Shown here one piece after another: positions 7,392 through 18,631 of a stretch of DNA of 49,253 nucleotides. The position numbers were made by a program, and so were the translations under genes. The first letter of the stretch is position 1. Each line of letters opens with the position of its first letter. Under the pieces are notes generated by a model. The model made no database searches, had not been told where the DNA came from, and was given only the letters and a program-made list of their open reading frames with translations. The DNA is from Rhizobium sp. (GTDB lineage: Bacteria; Pseudomonadota; Gammaproteobacteria; Xanthomonadales; Xanthomonadaceae): NCBI GenBank assembly GCA_019459185.1, contig JAIBEO010000184.1:1-49253 (forward strand), given 5' to 3'.

Positions 7392-7999
7392 GGTTTCGGG
7401 ATCCGGATCGTCTTGCTGATCATCAACGAGCCCGACAGCGCGAACAGCAGCACCAGCGGGTGCAACTGCCAGCCGAGGTCAAACCGGCCCAGCCACAGGG
7501 CGTCACCGATGCGGCCCTGCCAGGCCGCCAGCGCCAGCAAGCCCACCAGCACCACGGAGGTGGGGATGGGCGTGCCTTCGAAGTACTTCACCTTGTCGCC
7601 GCCGGCGGCCAGGGCTTCGGCGGTGACGTTGAAGCGCGCCAGGCGGCTGACGCCGCAGCCGACGAAATACGACAGCACCAACCAGTCCCAGCCACCCTGC
7701 ATGCCGCAGGCATAAGCCAGCGCAGCGGGCGCGAGGCCGAAGGAGATCACGTCGGACAGCGAATCGAGTTCGCGGCCCAGCAGCGAGGCGCCGTGGCGCT
7801 GGCGCGCGACCCAGCCGTCAAGCGCGTCGAACACGAAGGCCAGCGGCACCAGGGCCATGCCCCACATCAGGTCGGCCACCCGACCGTCCTGCAGGAAACG
7901 CATGGCCGCGAACACCGCCCCGGTGCCGCAGAAGGCGTTGGCCAGCGTGAACCAGTCGGCCAGGTGGAAGTCCCGGATCATCGAGAAATGGCGCGGCAT
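7388..7999 (-). CDS. pssA: CDP-alcohol phosphatidyltransferase, probable CDP-diacylglycerol-serine O-phosphatidyltransferase
   Basis: A 203-aa integral membrane enzyme with a perfect CDP-OH-P signature: DGWVAR, eight residues, G, three residues, D, three residues, D (the DGWVAR...GRELDSLSD block). This class joins CDP-diacylglycerol to an alcohol; the LADWFTLANAFCG start and SRLARFNV plus KYFEGTPIPTS words resemble the Bacillus/type II phosphatidylserine synthases. That role would feed Psd, encoded at 48333-49172, for phosphatidylethanolamine synthesis. It heads the small operon with DUF817 and the TRIC protein, starts at ATG 7999, and has its own likely promoter just beyond the pnp terminator. 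Exact alcohol acceptor is inferred from motif similarity. Confidence 0.85.
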   Translation of the reverse strand: MPRHFSMIRDFHLADWFTLANAFCGTGAVFAAMRFLQDGRVADLMWGMALVPLAFVFDALDGWVARQRHGASLLGRELDSLSDVISFGLAPAALAYACGMQGGWDWLVLSYFVGCGVSRLARFNVTAEALAAGGDKVKYFEGTPIPTSVVLVGLLALAAWQGRIGDALWLGRFDLGWQLHPLVLLFALSGSLMISKTIRIPKP

Positions 8000-8032
8000 G
8001 GCGGTGGTTCCCGGCGCGTTTGGGCAGGCATC

Positions 8033-8062
8033 AATCTAACAAGCGGGCGGCCGGACGGGCAA
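8033..8062 (-). promoter_or_regulatory. Possible promoter of the pssA-like operon
   Basis: On the minus strand a TTGCCC (8062-8057) and a TAGATT (8038-8033) are separated by 18 bp, followed by a leader of about 30 bp to the ATG at 7999. Each hexamer matches the sigma-70 consensus at four of six positions. The site sits directly after the pnp terminator, where an independent promoter is expected. Confidence 0.4.
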
Positions 8063-8064
8063 AG

Positions 8065-8090
8065 AAAAAGCGGGCCGAAGCCCGCTTTTT
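8065..8090 (-). terminator. Rho-independent terminator after pnp
   Basis: Perfect 11-bp arms AAAAAGCGGGC / GCCCGCTTTTT close a four-base loop. Read on the minus strand the loop is TTCG and the hairpin ends in a run of T, a textbook intrinsic terminator 26 bp after the pnp stop. The A-run on the other side makes it potentially bidirectional. Confidence 0.92.
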
Positions 8091-8115
8091 CATGTCACCT
8101 GGATGTAGCGAAGGC

Positions 8116-10212
8116 TCAGCCCTCGCCCTCCTCGATGGCCTTGATGGACAGGCGGATGCGGCCCTGCTTGTCCACTTCCAGCACCTTGACCTTCACCAGG
8201 TCGCCTTCCTTGAGCTTGTCGGAAACCTTCTCGACGCGCTCGTTGGAGATCTGCGACACGTGCACCAGGCCGTCCTTGCCCGGGGCAATGGTGACGAACG
8301 CACCGAAGTCCATGATCTTGGCGACCTTGCCTTCGTAGATGCGGCCCGGCTCGACGTCCGAGGTGATCTGCTCGATGCGCGCCTTCGCGGCCTGGGCGGC
8401 GGCGGCGTTGACCGAGGCGATCACGATGGTGCCGTCGTCCTGGATGTCGATCTGGGTGCCGGTTTCCTTGGTGATGCCCTGGATGGTGGCGCCACCCTTG
8501 CCGATCACTTCGCGGATCTTGTCCGGGTGGATCTTGATGGTCAGCAGGCGCGGCGCGTACTCGGACAGCTCCGAGCGCGGCGCGGTGATGGCCTTGGCCA
8601 TCTCGCCGAGGATGTGCAGGCGGCCCTGCTTGGCCTGGGCCAGCGCGACCTTCATGATCTCCTCGGTGATGCCGTCGATCTTGATGTCCATCTGCAGCGC
8701 GGACACGCCGTTCTCGGTACCGGCCACCTTGAAGTCCATGTCGCCCAGGTGGTCTTCGTCACCCAGGATGTCGGAGAGCACGACGTAGTCGCTGCCTTCC
8801 TTGACCAGGCCCATGGCGATGCCGGCCACCGGCGCCTTGATCGGCACGCCCGCGTCCATCAGCGCCAGCGACGAACCGCACACCGACGCCATCGACGACG
8901 AGCCGTTCGACTCGGTGATCTCGGAGACCACGCGGATGGTGTACGGGAACGATTCCATCGACGGCATCACGGCCTGGACGCCGCGGCGGGCAAGGCGGCC
9001 GTGGCCGATCTCGCGACGCTTCGGGCCCATCATGCGGCCGGCTTCACCCACCGAGTACGGCGGGAAGTTGTAGTGGAACAGGAAGTGGTCCTTGGACTCG
9101 CCTTCCACGGCGTCGATGATCTGGCCGTCGCGGGCGGTGCCCAGGGTGGCGACCACGATGGCCTGGGTCTCGCCGCGGGTGAACAGCGAGGAACCGTGGG
9201 TGCGCGGCAGAACGCTGGTCTTCACGGTGATCGGGCGCACGGTGTCGAGGGCGCGGCCGTCGATGCGCACCTTGGTCTTGAGGACCGAGTCACGCATGGT
9301 GCTGTACTCGAGCTCGCCGAATTCCTTGCCCAGGTCGGCCAGGTTCCAGCCATTGGCCTCGGCCTGCGGCTTGAGCGATTCCAGCACTTCCTTCTTGAGC
9401 GCCGAGATGGCGTCGCGGCGGGCCAGCTTGTCCTTGATCTGGAAAGCGGCCGACAGCTTGTCGCCGAGGGCGGCCTTGAGCGCGTCGATCGGGGCCTGGG
9501 CCTTTTCCGGCGCCTTCCAGTCCCAATGCTTCACGCCGACTTCGGAGACCAGCTCGTTGATGGCGTTGATGACGGCCTGCATCTGCTTGTGGCCGAACAT
9601 CACGGCGCCGAGCATCACGTCTTCCGACAGCTCGCGGGCTTCGGACTCGACCATCAGCACGGCGTTGGCGGTACCGGCGACCACCAGCTCCAGGTCCGAG
9701 GTCTTGAGCTCGGTGGTGGACGGGTTGAGCAGGTACTGGCCGTTGGCGTAACCGACCTTGGCGGCGCCGATCGGGCCCGAGAACGGGATGCCCGACAGGG
9801 CCAGCGCGGCGGAGGCGCCGATCAGGGCCGGGATGTCACCCGGCACTTCCGGGTTGAGCGACATGACGGTGGCGATCACCTGCACTTCGTTGCGGAAGTG
9901 CTCGGGGAACAGCGGGCGGATCGGACGGTCGATCAGGCGGGAGACCAGGGTCTCGCGCTCGGTCTGGCGGCCTTCGCGCTTGAAGAAGCCACCCGGGATG
10001 CGGCCACCGGCGTAGAACTTCTCGATGTAGTCGACGGTGAGCGGGAAGAAGTCCATGCCCTCCTTCGCGTTCTTGTTGCCGACCGCCGTCACCAGCACGA
10101 CGGTATCGTTCATCTTCACGATGACCGAGCCACTGGCCTGGCGAGCGACTTCGCCCGTTTCCAGGGTGACCTGGTGCTGACCGTACTGGAACGTCTTGGT
10201 TACTTTCGCCAC
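8116..10212 (-). CDS. pnp: Polyribonucleotide nucleotidyltransferase (PNPase)
   Basis: A 698-aa 3'-5' phosphorolytic exoribonuclease and degradosome component. Two RNase PH domains (N-terminal [21 protein letters not shown]; second around [17 protein letters not shown] and [18 protein letters not shown]) are followed by a KH domain with the IGKGG loop and a C-terminal S1 domain ([18 protein letters not shown]). Length is standard. The start is a GTG at 10212, giving [15 protein letters not shown], with AAGGAAG 11-17 bases upstream; a longer frame reaching 10299 only adds intergenic sequence. It is the last gene of the rimP-nusA-infB-rbfA-truB-rpsO-pnp operon, separated from rpsO by a strong hairpin as in E. 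coli. Confidence 0.98.
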   Translation of the reverse strand: MAKVTKTFQYGQHQVTLETGEVARQASGSVIVKMNDTVVLVTAVGNKNAKEGMDFFPLTVDYIEKFYAGGRIPGGFFKREGRQTERETLVSRLIDRPIRPLFPEHFRNEVQVIATVMSLNPEVPGDIPALIGASAALALSGIPFSGPIGAAKVGYANGQYLLNPSTTELKTSDLELVVAGTANAVLMVESEARELSEDVMLGAVMFGHKQMQAVINAINELVSEVGVKHWDWKAPEKAQAPIDALKAALGDKLSAAFQIKDKLARRDAISALKKEVLESLKPQAEANGWNLADLGKEFGELEYSTMRDSVLKTKVRIDGRALDTVRPITVKTSVLPRTHGSSLFTRGETQAIVVATLGTARDGQIIDAVEGESKDHFLFHYNFPPYSVGEAGRMMGPKRREIGHGRLARRGVQAVMPSMESFPYTIRVVSEITESNGSSSMASVCGSSLALMDAGVPIKAPVAGIAMGLVKEGSDYVVLSDILGDEDHLGDMDFKVAGTENGVSALQMDIKIDGITEEIMKVALAQAKQGRLHILGEMAKAITAPRSELSEYAPRLLTIKIHPDKIREVIGKGGATIQGITKETGTQIDIQDDGTIVIASVNAAAAQAAKARIEQITSDVEPGRIYEGKVAKIMDFGAFVTIAPGKDGLVHVSQISNERVEKVSDKLKEGDLVKVKVLEVDKQGRIRLSIKAIEEGEG

Positions 10213-10294
10213 GTTTATCGCTTCCTTTGTCTCTGGATTCATTCCCGGGGGGCACCCTGCCCCGCGGTTGGCGCATTCCGGGATTCCCAAAATG

Positions 10295-10320
10295 CACACG
10301 GCGCATTTCTGCGCCGTGTG
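10295..10320 (-). terminator. Stem-loop in the rpsO-pnp intergenic region (attenuator / RNase III-type hairpin)
   Basis: Perfect 11-bp arms CACACGGCGCA / TGCGCCGTGTG with loop TTTC, beginning 14 bp after the rpsO stop. On the minus strand it is followed only by CATTTTG, a weak U-tract, so partial termination or RNA processing is more likely than full termination. In E. coli the same junction holds a terminator and an RNase III site through which PNPase controls its own mRNA. Confidence 0.7.
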
Positions 10321-10333
10321 GGTCTAGCGTTGC

Positions 10334-10594
10334 TCAGCGGCGCAGGCCCAAGCGCTCGATGAGCGTCTGGTAGCGCGCGGCGTCTTTCTTCTTCAGGTAG
10401 CCCAGCAGGCTGCGGCGCTGGTTGACCATCTTGAGCAGGCCGCGGCGGGAGTGGTGGTCCTGCTTGTGGGCCTTGAAGTGGTCGGTCAGCTGGTCGATGC
10501 GGGCGGAGAGCAGCGCGACCTGGACTTCCGGGGAGCCGGTGTCGTTCGGCGTGCGCTTGAACTCTTCGATGATCTTGGCGGAATCGATGGACAT
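10334..10594 (-). CDS. rpsO: Small ribosomal subunit protein uS15
   Basis: 86 aa, close to the usual 88-89. It contains the diagnostic [19 protein letters not shown] segment and the C-terminal [21 protein letters not shown] block that contacts 16S r[11 protein letters not shown] lies a few bases upstream of the ATG at 10594. The 138-bp gap to truB leaves room for an own promoter, as in other proteobacteria, although no strong hexamers stand out. Confidence 0.98.
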   Translation of the reverse strand: MSIDSAKIIEEFKRTPNDTGSPEVQVALLSARIDQLTDHFKAHKQDHHSRRGLLKMVNQRRSLLGYLKKKDAARYQTLIERLGLRR

Positions 10595-10732
10595 GTTTTC
10601 TTCTCTATGGTGATGCGCAGCCCGCAGGAACGCCGCCAGTGGCGACGACGCACCGCATTGGCCCGCCGGTTGGGGAATACAACGGAAAATTGCCGCGAAA
10701 GTTTAACGGAGCGGGCCTTGCGGAACAAGGCT

Positions 10733-11653
10733 TTATGCGTGGGCGGCCCAGCGGAACAGGCGTTTCGGCCACACCTGGCCGTCTTCCCCGCGCTTTCCGA
10801 GGCCCAGGCTCCGGCCGTTCAGGTCCGTGAGGTTGAGCTCGATCTCGGGCGGGCCTGCGACGGGTACGGGCTGGCCTTGGGCGATCCGGCGCGCCTGCAC
10901 CGGGTCCAGGGCCACCGCCGGGAAGTGTGACAGGCCGGCCTCGACGGGCAGCAGCAAGGCGTCCAGCGCGGGCTCGCCGCCCTGCCCGGCCAGGGCCTGG
11001 AGCTCGTCCAGGGTGTACATGCGCGGGGCCGCGAAGGGCTCGACCCAGGTGCGCCGCAGCGCGGAAATATGGCCGCCGCAGCCCAGGGCCTCGCCCAGGT
11101 CGCGGGCCAGGCTGCGGATGTAGGTGCCGGAGCCGCAGGTGACGGCCAGCCGCAGGCGGTCGCCATCGAGGGAGCGCAGTTCGATGGCCTCGATGTCCAC
11201 CTCGCGCTCGGGCACTTCAATGGTTTCACCACGCCGGGCCTTGGCGTACAGCGGCTCGCCGCCCTGCTTGAGCGCGGAATAGATCGGCGGGCGCTGGCGG
11301 ATGCGACCCAGGAACGGCGCCAGCGCCGCCTCCACCCGGGCCCGGTCCAGGGCCGGCACGGGGCGTTCGCGCAGCACCTGGCCGTCGGCGTCGTCGGTAT
11401 CGGTGACCACGCCCAGCACCACCTCGGCCTCGTAGGCCTTGCGGCCGCCCAGCAGCAGGCCGGCGATCTTGGTGGCTTCGCCGAAACACAGGGGCAGCAG
11501 GCCGGTGGCCAGGGGGTCGAGCGCGCCGGTGTGGCCGCCCTTCTCGGCGCGGTACAGGTGGCGCACGCGCTGCAGGGCCTGGTTCGAGCTCAGGCCGGCG
11601 GGCTTGTCGAGCAGCAGGATGCCGTCGAGCGGGCGGAAGACGGTGCGGCCCAC
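10733..11653 (-). CDS. truB: tRNA pseudouridine(55) synthase
   Basis: A 306-aa enzyme that makes pseudouridine 55 in the T-loop of tRNAs. The catalytic motif [13 protein letters not shown] places the essential Asp at residue 46. Other family words are [28 protein letters not shown] and [15 protein letters not shown]. The C-terminal extension resembles a PUA-like domain. The start is GTG at 11653, with GAGG about nine bases upstream, 10 bp after rbfA. Confidence 0.97.
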   Translation of the reverse strand: MGRTVFRPLDGILLLDKPAGLSSNQALQRVRHLYRAEKGGHTGALDPLATGLLPLCFGEATKIAGLLLGGRKAYEAEVVLGVVTDTDDADGQVLRERPVPALDRARVEAALAPFLGRIRQRPPIYSALKQGGEPLYAKARRGETIEVPEREVDIEAIELRSLDGDRLRLAVTCGSGTYIRSLARDLGEALGCGGHISALRRTWVEPFAAPRMYTLDELQALAGQGGEPALDALLLPVEAGLSHFPAVALDPVQARRIAQGQPVPVAGPPEIELNLTDLNGRSLGLGKRGEDGQVWPKRLFRWAAHA

Positions 11654-11663
11654 GGCCGGGGCC

Positions 11664-12026
11664 TCAGTCTTCGGCGGGACCGGGCGGGTTCTCGCGCAGC
11701 AGCTTTTCGATGCGCTCGCCCTTGTCCACCGAATCGTCGTAGTGGAAATGCAGTTCGGGCACGTGGCGCATGCGCACGGCCTGGCCGAGGCGGTAGCGCA
11801 GCTCCGGCGCCAGCTCCTTCAGCGCCTTGACGGCCACCGGGCCCTGTTCCGCCAGCAGCGCGGTGACGAAGACCTTGGCATGGGCCAGGTCGCGCGTCAC
11901 CTCGACGTCGGAAACCGAAACCGACGGCAGGCCGTGCTCGCGCACGGCCTCGTGGACGATCTGGCCGAGGTCCCGGCGCAGCTGCGCCGAGACCCGGTCG
12001 GTGCGGTAGAAGCTCTTGGTCGCCAT
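11664..12026 (-). CDS. rbfA: 30S ribosome-binding factor A
   Basis: A 120-aa KH-type protein for late maturation of the 30S subunit and cold adaptation. It shows the family start [21 protein letters not shown], the [19 protein letters not shown] strand and the [18 protein letters not shown] motif. It lies 15 bp after infB and 10 bp before truB, inside one operon. Confidence 0.96.
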   Translation of the reverse strand: MATKSFYRTDRVSAQLRRDLGQIVHEAVREHGLPSVSVSDVEVTRDLAHAKVFVTALLAEQGPVAVKALKELAPELRYRLGQAVRMRHVPELHFHYDDSVDKGERIEKLLRENPPGPAED

Positions 12027-12041
12027 GGCGTCGCGCGCGCC

Positions 12042-14729
<2,688 letters not shown>

Positions 14730-14804
14730 GTGGTGGTGATTCCTTGGTGTCCTGCGCGCCTGGCGCGCAATGGTGTAACTCGGGGCTTGCGGGTGTCGGC
14801 CGTG

Positions 14805-16292
14805 TTACTCGAACCAGTGCGCGCGGGCAGCCATGATCAGCTTCGCGGCGCGCTCCTCGTCCATGCCTTCGATGTCGGTGATCTCGTCGGTGGCGAGCTC
14901 GGCCAGGTCGTCGCGGGTGGCGACGCCGCGCGCGGCCAGGGCGTAGGCGGTGGCCTCGTCCATGCCGTCGAGCGACAGCAGGTCGTCGGCCGGCTTGTGC
15001 TCCTCGATCTCTTCCTCGACCTGCAGGGCTTCGGTGAGCAGCGCGTCGCGGGCGCGGGCGCGCAGCTCCTCGACGATGTCCTCGTCGAAGCCCTCGACCG
15101 CCAGCAGCTCGGCGGCCGGCACGTAGGCGATTTCCTCGACCGTGCTGAAGCCCTCGGCGACCAGGATGCCGGCGATCTCCTCGTCCACTTCCAGCTTGTC
15201 CATGAACAGCTGGCGGGCGGTCGCCTGCTCGGTCTCGGACTTGGCGGTGACCTGGTCCTGGGTCATGACGTTGAGCTGCCAGCCGGTCAGGCGACTGGCG
15301 AGGCGCACGTTCTGGCCGCCCTTGCCGATGGCCTGGGCCAGCTTGTCCTCGGCGACCGCGAGGTCCATCGAGCGCTTCTCTTCGTCGACGATGATCGACT
15401 GCACTTCGGCCGGGGCCATGGCATTGATGACGAACTGGGCCGGGTTGTCCGACCACAGCACGATGTCGATGCGCTCGCCGTTGAGCTCGTTGCTCACGGC
15501 CTGCACGCGCGAACCGCGCATGCCGATGCAGGCGCCGATGGGGTCGGTGCGGTGGTCGTGGGCCAGCACGGCGATCTTGGCGCGGTCGCCCGGGTCGCGG
15601 GCGGCGGCCTTGATTTCGACCAGGCCCTGGCCCACTTCCGGCACCTCGAGCTTGAACAGCTCGATCATGAATTCCGGCGCGGTGCGGCTGATGAACAGCT
15701 GCGGGCCGCGGGTTTCGGCGCGCACGTCCAGCAGGTAGCCGCGCACGCGGTCGCCCGGGCGCAGCACGTCGCGCGGGATGGCCTTGTCCTTCGGGATCAG
15801 GGCCTCGGCGTTGCCACCCAGGTCGACGTAGACATTGCCACGCTCGACGCGCTTGACGATGCCGTTCACCAGCTCGCCGATGCGGTCGCGCCAGGCGTCG
15901 ATCACCTGCGCGCGCTCGGCTTCGCGCACGCGCTGCACGATGACCTGCTTGGCGGCCTGGGCGGCGATGCGGCCGAATTCGGCGCTCTCGACCTGCTCCT
16001 CGACGAAGTCACCGACCTGCGCGTCCGGCTTGTCGTCCACCACGTCCATCATGCGGATCTGGCGGTCGGGCGACTCCATCACCACGTCGTCGGCCACCAC
16101 TTCCCAGCGGCGGAAGGTTTCGTAACTACCGTCCTTGGGGTTGATCGAGACGCGCATGGCGACGTCCTGCTCGTGGTAGCGCTTCTTGGCGGCGGACGCC
16201 AGCGCGGCCTCCATCGCCTCGATGATCACGCCACGCGGCACGCCCTTTTCGTTGGCGACCGCTTCCATCACCAGCAACAGTTCCTTGCTCAT
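14805..16292 (-). CDS. nusA: Transcription termination/antitermination protein NusA
   Basis: 495 aa. An N-terminal RNA-polymerase-binding domain (MSKELLLVMEAVANEKGVPR) is followed by an S1 domain around residues 135-200 (GIVKRVERGNVYVDLGG), two KH modules (DPIGACIGMRGSRVQAV and LAQAIGKGGQNVRLAS) and two acidic C-terminal AR repeats ending EERAAKLIMAARAHWFE. That full architecture matches gammaproteobacterial NusA. Start ATG at 16292 has GAAGAG upstream. A terminator hairpin upstream of rimP may be the site through which NusA modulates its own operon. Confidence 0.98.
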   Translation of the reverse strand: MSKELLLVMEAVANEKGVPRGVIIEAMEAALASAAKKRYHEQDVAMRVSINPKDGSYETFRRWEVVADDVVMESPDRQIRMMDVVDDKPDAQVGDFVEEQVESAEFGRIAAQAAKQVIVQRVREAERAQVIDAWRDRIGELVNGIVKRVERGNVYVDLGGNAEALIPKDKAIPRDVLRPGDRVRGYLLDVRAETRGPQLFISRTAPEFMIELFKLEVPEVGQGLVEIKAAARDPGDRAKIAVLAHDHRTDPIGACIGMRGSRVQAVSNELNGERIDIVLWSDNPAQFVINAMAPAEVQSIIVDEEKRSMDLAVAEDKLAQAIGKGGQNVRLASRLTGWQLNVMTQDQVTAKSETEQATARQLFMDKLEVDEEIAGILVAEGFSTVEEIAYVPAAELLAVEGFDEDIVEELRARARDALLTEALQVEEEIEEHKPADDLLSLDGMDEATAYALAARGVATRDDLAELATDEITDIEGMDEERAAKLIMAARAHWFE

Positions 16293-16334
16293 CTCTTCCA
16301 GCTCCGTGAAAGGCGTCGGGCGCCTCAGGTGTAA

Positions 16335-16865
16335 TCAGGATTCTTTGTCGGCCTTGCGCTTGCCGCGCGGACCGGTGGGTTTGGGTTGGGCCGCCAGGCC
16401 CAGCGCGACCAGGTCGGGGACCAGGCGCGCCTTCTCGATGTTGTCGTGCTTCACGCGCATGTCGCCGGCCTCGTGCGACAGCAGCACCACGTCGCCTTCG
16501 ACGCCGGTGATGCGGGCGATGAAGCGGCGACGGCCGTCCTGCGCCAGGCGCAGCGTGAGCTTGGCCTGCTCGCCCACGAAGCGCGCGAATTGCGCCGGCG
16601 TGAACAGCGGGCGGTCGATGCCCGGCGAGGATACTTCCAGCGTGTAGGCCGAGGTGATCGGGTCCTCCACGTCGAGCACGGCCGACACCTCGCGGCTGAC
16701 CGCCTCGCAGTCCTCGATGGCCACGTGGCGCTCGGGCGCGTCGATGTAGATGCGCAGCAATGCGCTGTTGCCGGTGGGCGCGAATTCCACGCCCAGGAGC
16801 TCCAGGCCGAGCGCGGCCACGGTGGGCGCGAGCAGTTCGCTGATTTCAGTCGCCTTGCCGGTCAT
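16335..16865 (-). CDS. rimP: Ribosome maturation factor RimP
   Basis: A 176-aa protein needed for 30S assembly. It has the conserved LGLELLGVEFAPTGNSALLRIYID strand region (given here in two parts: LGLELLGVEF and LLRIYIDAPE), then the invariant SREVSAVLDVEDPI and YTLEVSSPGIDRPL. The start ATG at 16865 begins the conserved domain; the 52 upstream codons in the frame cross a terminator hairpin and are rejected. It is the first protein gene after tRNA-fMet. Confidence 0.95.
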   Translation of the reverse strand: MTGKATEISELLAPTVAALGLELLGVEFAPTGNSALLRIYIDAPERHVAIEDCEAVSREVSAVLDVEDPITSAYTLEVSSPGIDRPLFTPAQFARFVGEQAKLTLRLAQDGRRRFIARITGVEGDVVLLSHEAGDMRVKHDNIEKARLVPDLVALGLAAQPKPTGPRGKRKADKES

Positions 16866-16907
16866 CGGGTCGGTCCTGTCGCCTCTGCATTTCTCGAATT
16901 TCGAAAA

Positions 16908-16932
16908 CAAAAAAGGGCCGTAAGGCCCTTTT
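16908..16932 (-). terminator. Terminator/attenuator between tRNA-fMet and rimP
   Basis: Arms AAAAGGGCC / GGCCCTTTT enclose a four-base loop, and on the minus strand the hairpin ends in TTTTTTG. It lies about 100 bp after the tRNA and 43 bp before the rimP ATG. It probably stops part of the transcripts that start at the tRNA promoter, and readthrough would set the level of the nusA-infB operon. Confidence 0.85.
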
Positions 16933-17031
16933 CCGGTACATCCAGGTTCCGGCTTCCCGGGACCGCCCAAACGGCCGGCCCGAGGGAAAAAGCCCGAGCG
17001 GTGATTCCTTTCGGAAGACATCGCCAGAAAC

Positions 17032-17108
17032 TGGTAGCGGGGGCAGGATTTGAACCTGCGACCTTCGGGTTATGAGCCCGACGAGCTGCCAGACTGCTCC
17101 ACCCCGCA
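17032..17108 (-). tRNA. Initiator tRNA-fMet (CAT)
   Basis: A 77-nt cloverleaf with encoded CCA. The anticodon CAT sits in the loop CTCATAA. Initiator hallmarks are visible: three consecutive G-C pairs in the anticodon stem (CGGG/CCCG), the A11-U24 pair in the D stem, and an unpaired 1-72 position. Here that mismatch is U1-U72 instead of the C1-A72 known from E. coli; pairs 2-71 to 7-66 are all Watson-Crick. The location directly upstream of rimP-nusA-infB matches the metY position in other proteobacteria. Confidence 0.95.
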
Positions 17109-17121
17109 GCAGTAGACGCGC

Positions 17122-17151
17122 ATTATAGGGGCGTTGCGGTTTCCAGCGCAA
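17122..17151 (-). promoter_or_regulatory. Promoter of the tRNA-fMet / nusA-infB operon
   Basis: A consensus TATAAT (17127-17122 on the minus strand) lies 13 bp upstream of the tRNA 5' end. An 18-bp spacer separates it from TTGCGC (17151-17146). Its position between the nuoN stop and the tRNA is what a strong stable-RNA promoter would need. Confidence 0.75.
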
Positions 17152-17172
17152 GCCCGGCGTTCAACGGACGCT

Positions 17173-18621
17173 TCAGACCGGGAAAGCCAGCCCGCACCAG
17201 TGCAGGATGGTGTCGGCGAACAGGCCCAGCACCAGCAGCGCGACGGCATTGACGGCGAACAGCAGGCGCAGGTGGCGGTCCGGGTGGATGCGCGGGCCCT
17301 CGCCTTCCGGCTCCTCGAAGAACATCGCCTTCATCACCTTCAGGTAGTAGAAAGCGCCGATCACCGCGCACACCACGCCGACGATGGCCAACCACAGCAG
17401 GCCCGCGTCCAGCGCCGCCATCAGCACTTCCAGCTTGGCCCAGAAACCCAGGAACGGCGGCACGCCGGCCAGCGAGGCCATGACGAACAGCACCAGCATG
17501 GCCTGCAGCGGGTTGCGCGCCCACAGGCCGCGGAAATCGGAAATCTCCTCCGCCTCGTGGCCCTTGCGCGAGAGCAGGATGATGGCGCCAAAGGCCGCGG
17601 CCGACATCACCGCATAGGAAATGGCGTAGAACATGGCCGCGCCGTAGCCCAGCTGGCCGCCGTGGGCCAGGCCCATGAACAGGAAGCCCACGTGCGAGAT
17701 GGTCGAATAGGCCAGCATGCGCTTGAGGTTGGTCTGCACCAGCGCGACCAGGTTGCCGATGACCAGCGACAGCGCGGACAGCCAGGCCACCATGTCCTGC
17801 CACTGCGCGTCCAGCGGGCCGACGCCGGACTCCAGCAGGCGGTAAGCCATTCCGAAGGCCGCCAGCTTGGGCGCCGAACCGATGAACAGCGTGATCGCGG
17901 TGGGGGCGCCGTGGTAGACGTCCGGCAGCCACATGTGGAACGGCGCCGCGCCGAACTTGAAGGCGATGCCGACCAGCATGAACACCACGCCGAACAGCAG
18001 CAGGGTGCGGTCGCCGGTGGCCGCCGCGGCGGCGTGGATTTCGCCCAGCTGCAGGCTGCCGGTGGCGCCGTAGACCATGGACATGCCGTACAGCAGCAGG
18101 CCCGAGGCCATCGAACCAAGCACGAAGTACTTCATCGCCGCCTCGGACGAGCGCGAGCTGTCGCGGTCCATGGCGACCAGGCCATAGGAGCTCAGCGCCA
18201 GCAGTTCGAGGCCGAGGTACAGGGTCAGCAGGCTGCCGGCCGAGATCATCAGCATCATGCCCAGCACCGAGAACAGGCCGAGCGCGTAGAACTCGCCCTT
18301 GAACAGGCCGCGGTCCTGCAGGTAGGGCTTGGCATACACGAAGGACGCGCCAGCCACGAGGTACACGGCCACCTTGAGCACGTCGCTGGCGGTGTCGCGC
18401 ACGAACAGGTTGGCGAAGCCATTCACCGGCTCCATCGCCATGTCGCGCATGGTCAGCACCGCCGCCGCGGCCAGGATGAACAGGGCCAGGAAGTGGGTCA
18501 GGCCACGGCGCGCGTCCGACAGGAACAGGTCGATCATCAGCAGCGCGAAGGCCGCGCCGCAGACGAAGATCTCGGGCCCGAGCGGCAGCAGGTCGGCGGT
18601 GGTGGGCATCGGCAGGGCCAT
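17173..18621 (-). CDS. nuoN: NADH-quinone oxidoreductase subunit N
   Basis: A 482-aa proton-pumping antiporter-like subunit of complex I in the inner membrane, with about 14 helices. It carries the family block KFGAAPFHMWLPDVYHGAP with the broken-helix region, the preceding LLALSSYGLVAMDRDS segment and the SHVGFLFMGLAHGG helix. It is the last nuo gene; its stop is 22 bp from the start of the promoter for the tRNA-fMet operon. Confidence 0.97.
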   Translation of the reverse strand: MALPMPTTADLLPLGPEIFVCGAAFALLMIDLFLSDARRGLTHFLALFILAAAAVLTMRDMAMEPVNGFANLFVRDTASDVLKVAVYLVAGASFVYAKPYLQDRGLFKGEFYALGLFSVLGMMLMISAGSLLTLYLGLELLALSSYGLVAMDRDSSRSSEAAMKYFVLGSMASGLLLYGMSMVYGATGSLQLGEIHAAAAATGDRTLLLFGVVFMLVGIAFKFGAAPFHMWLPDVYHGAPTAITLFIGSAPKLAAFGMAYRLLESGVGPLDAQWQDMVAWLSALSLVIGNLVALVQTNLKRMLAYSTISHVGFLFMGLAHGGQLGYGAAMFYAISYAVMSAAAFGAIILLSRKGHEAEEISDFRGLWARNPLQAMLVLFVMASLAGVPPFLGFWAKLEVLMAALDAGLLWLAIVGVVCAVIGAFYYLKVMKAMFFEEPEGEGPRIHPDRHLRLLFAVNAVALLVLGLFADTILHWCGLAFPV

Positions 18622-18631
18622 CGGGGCTTCC

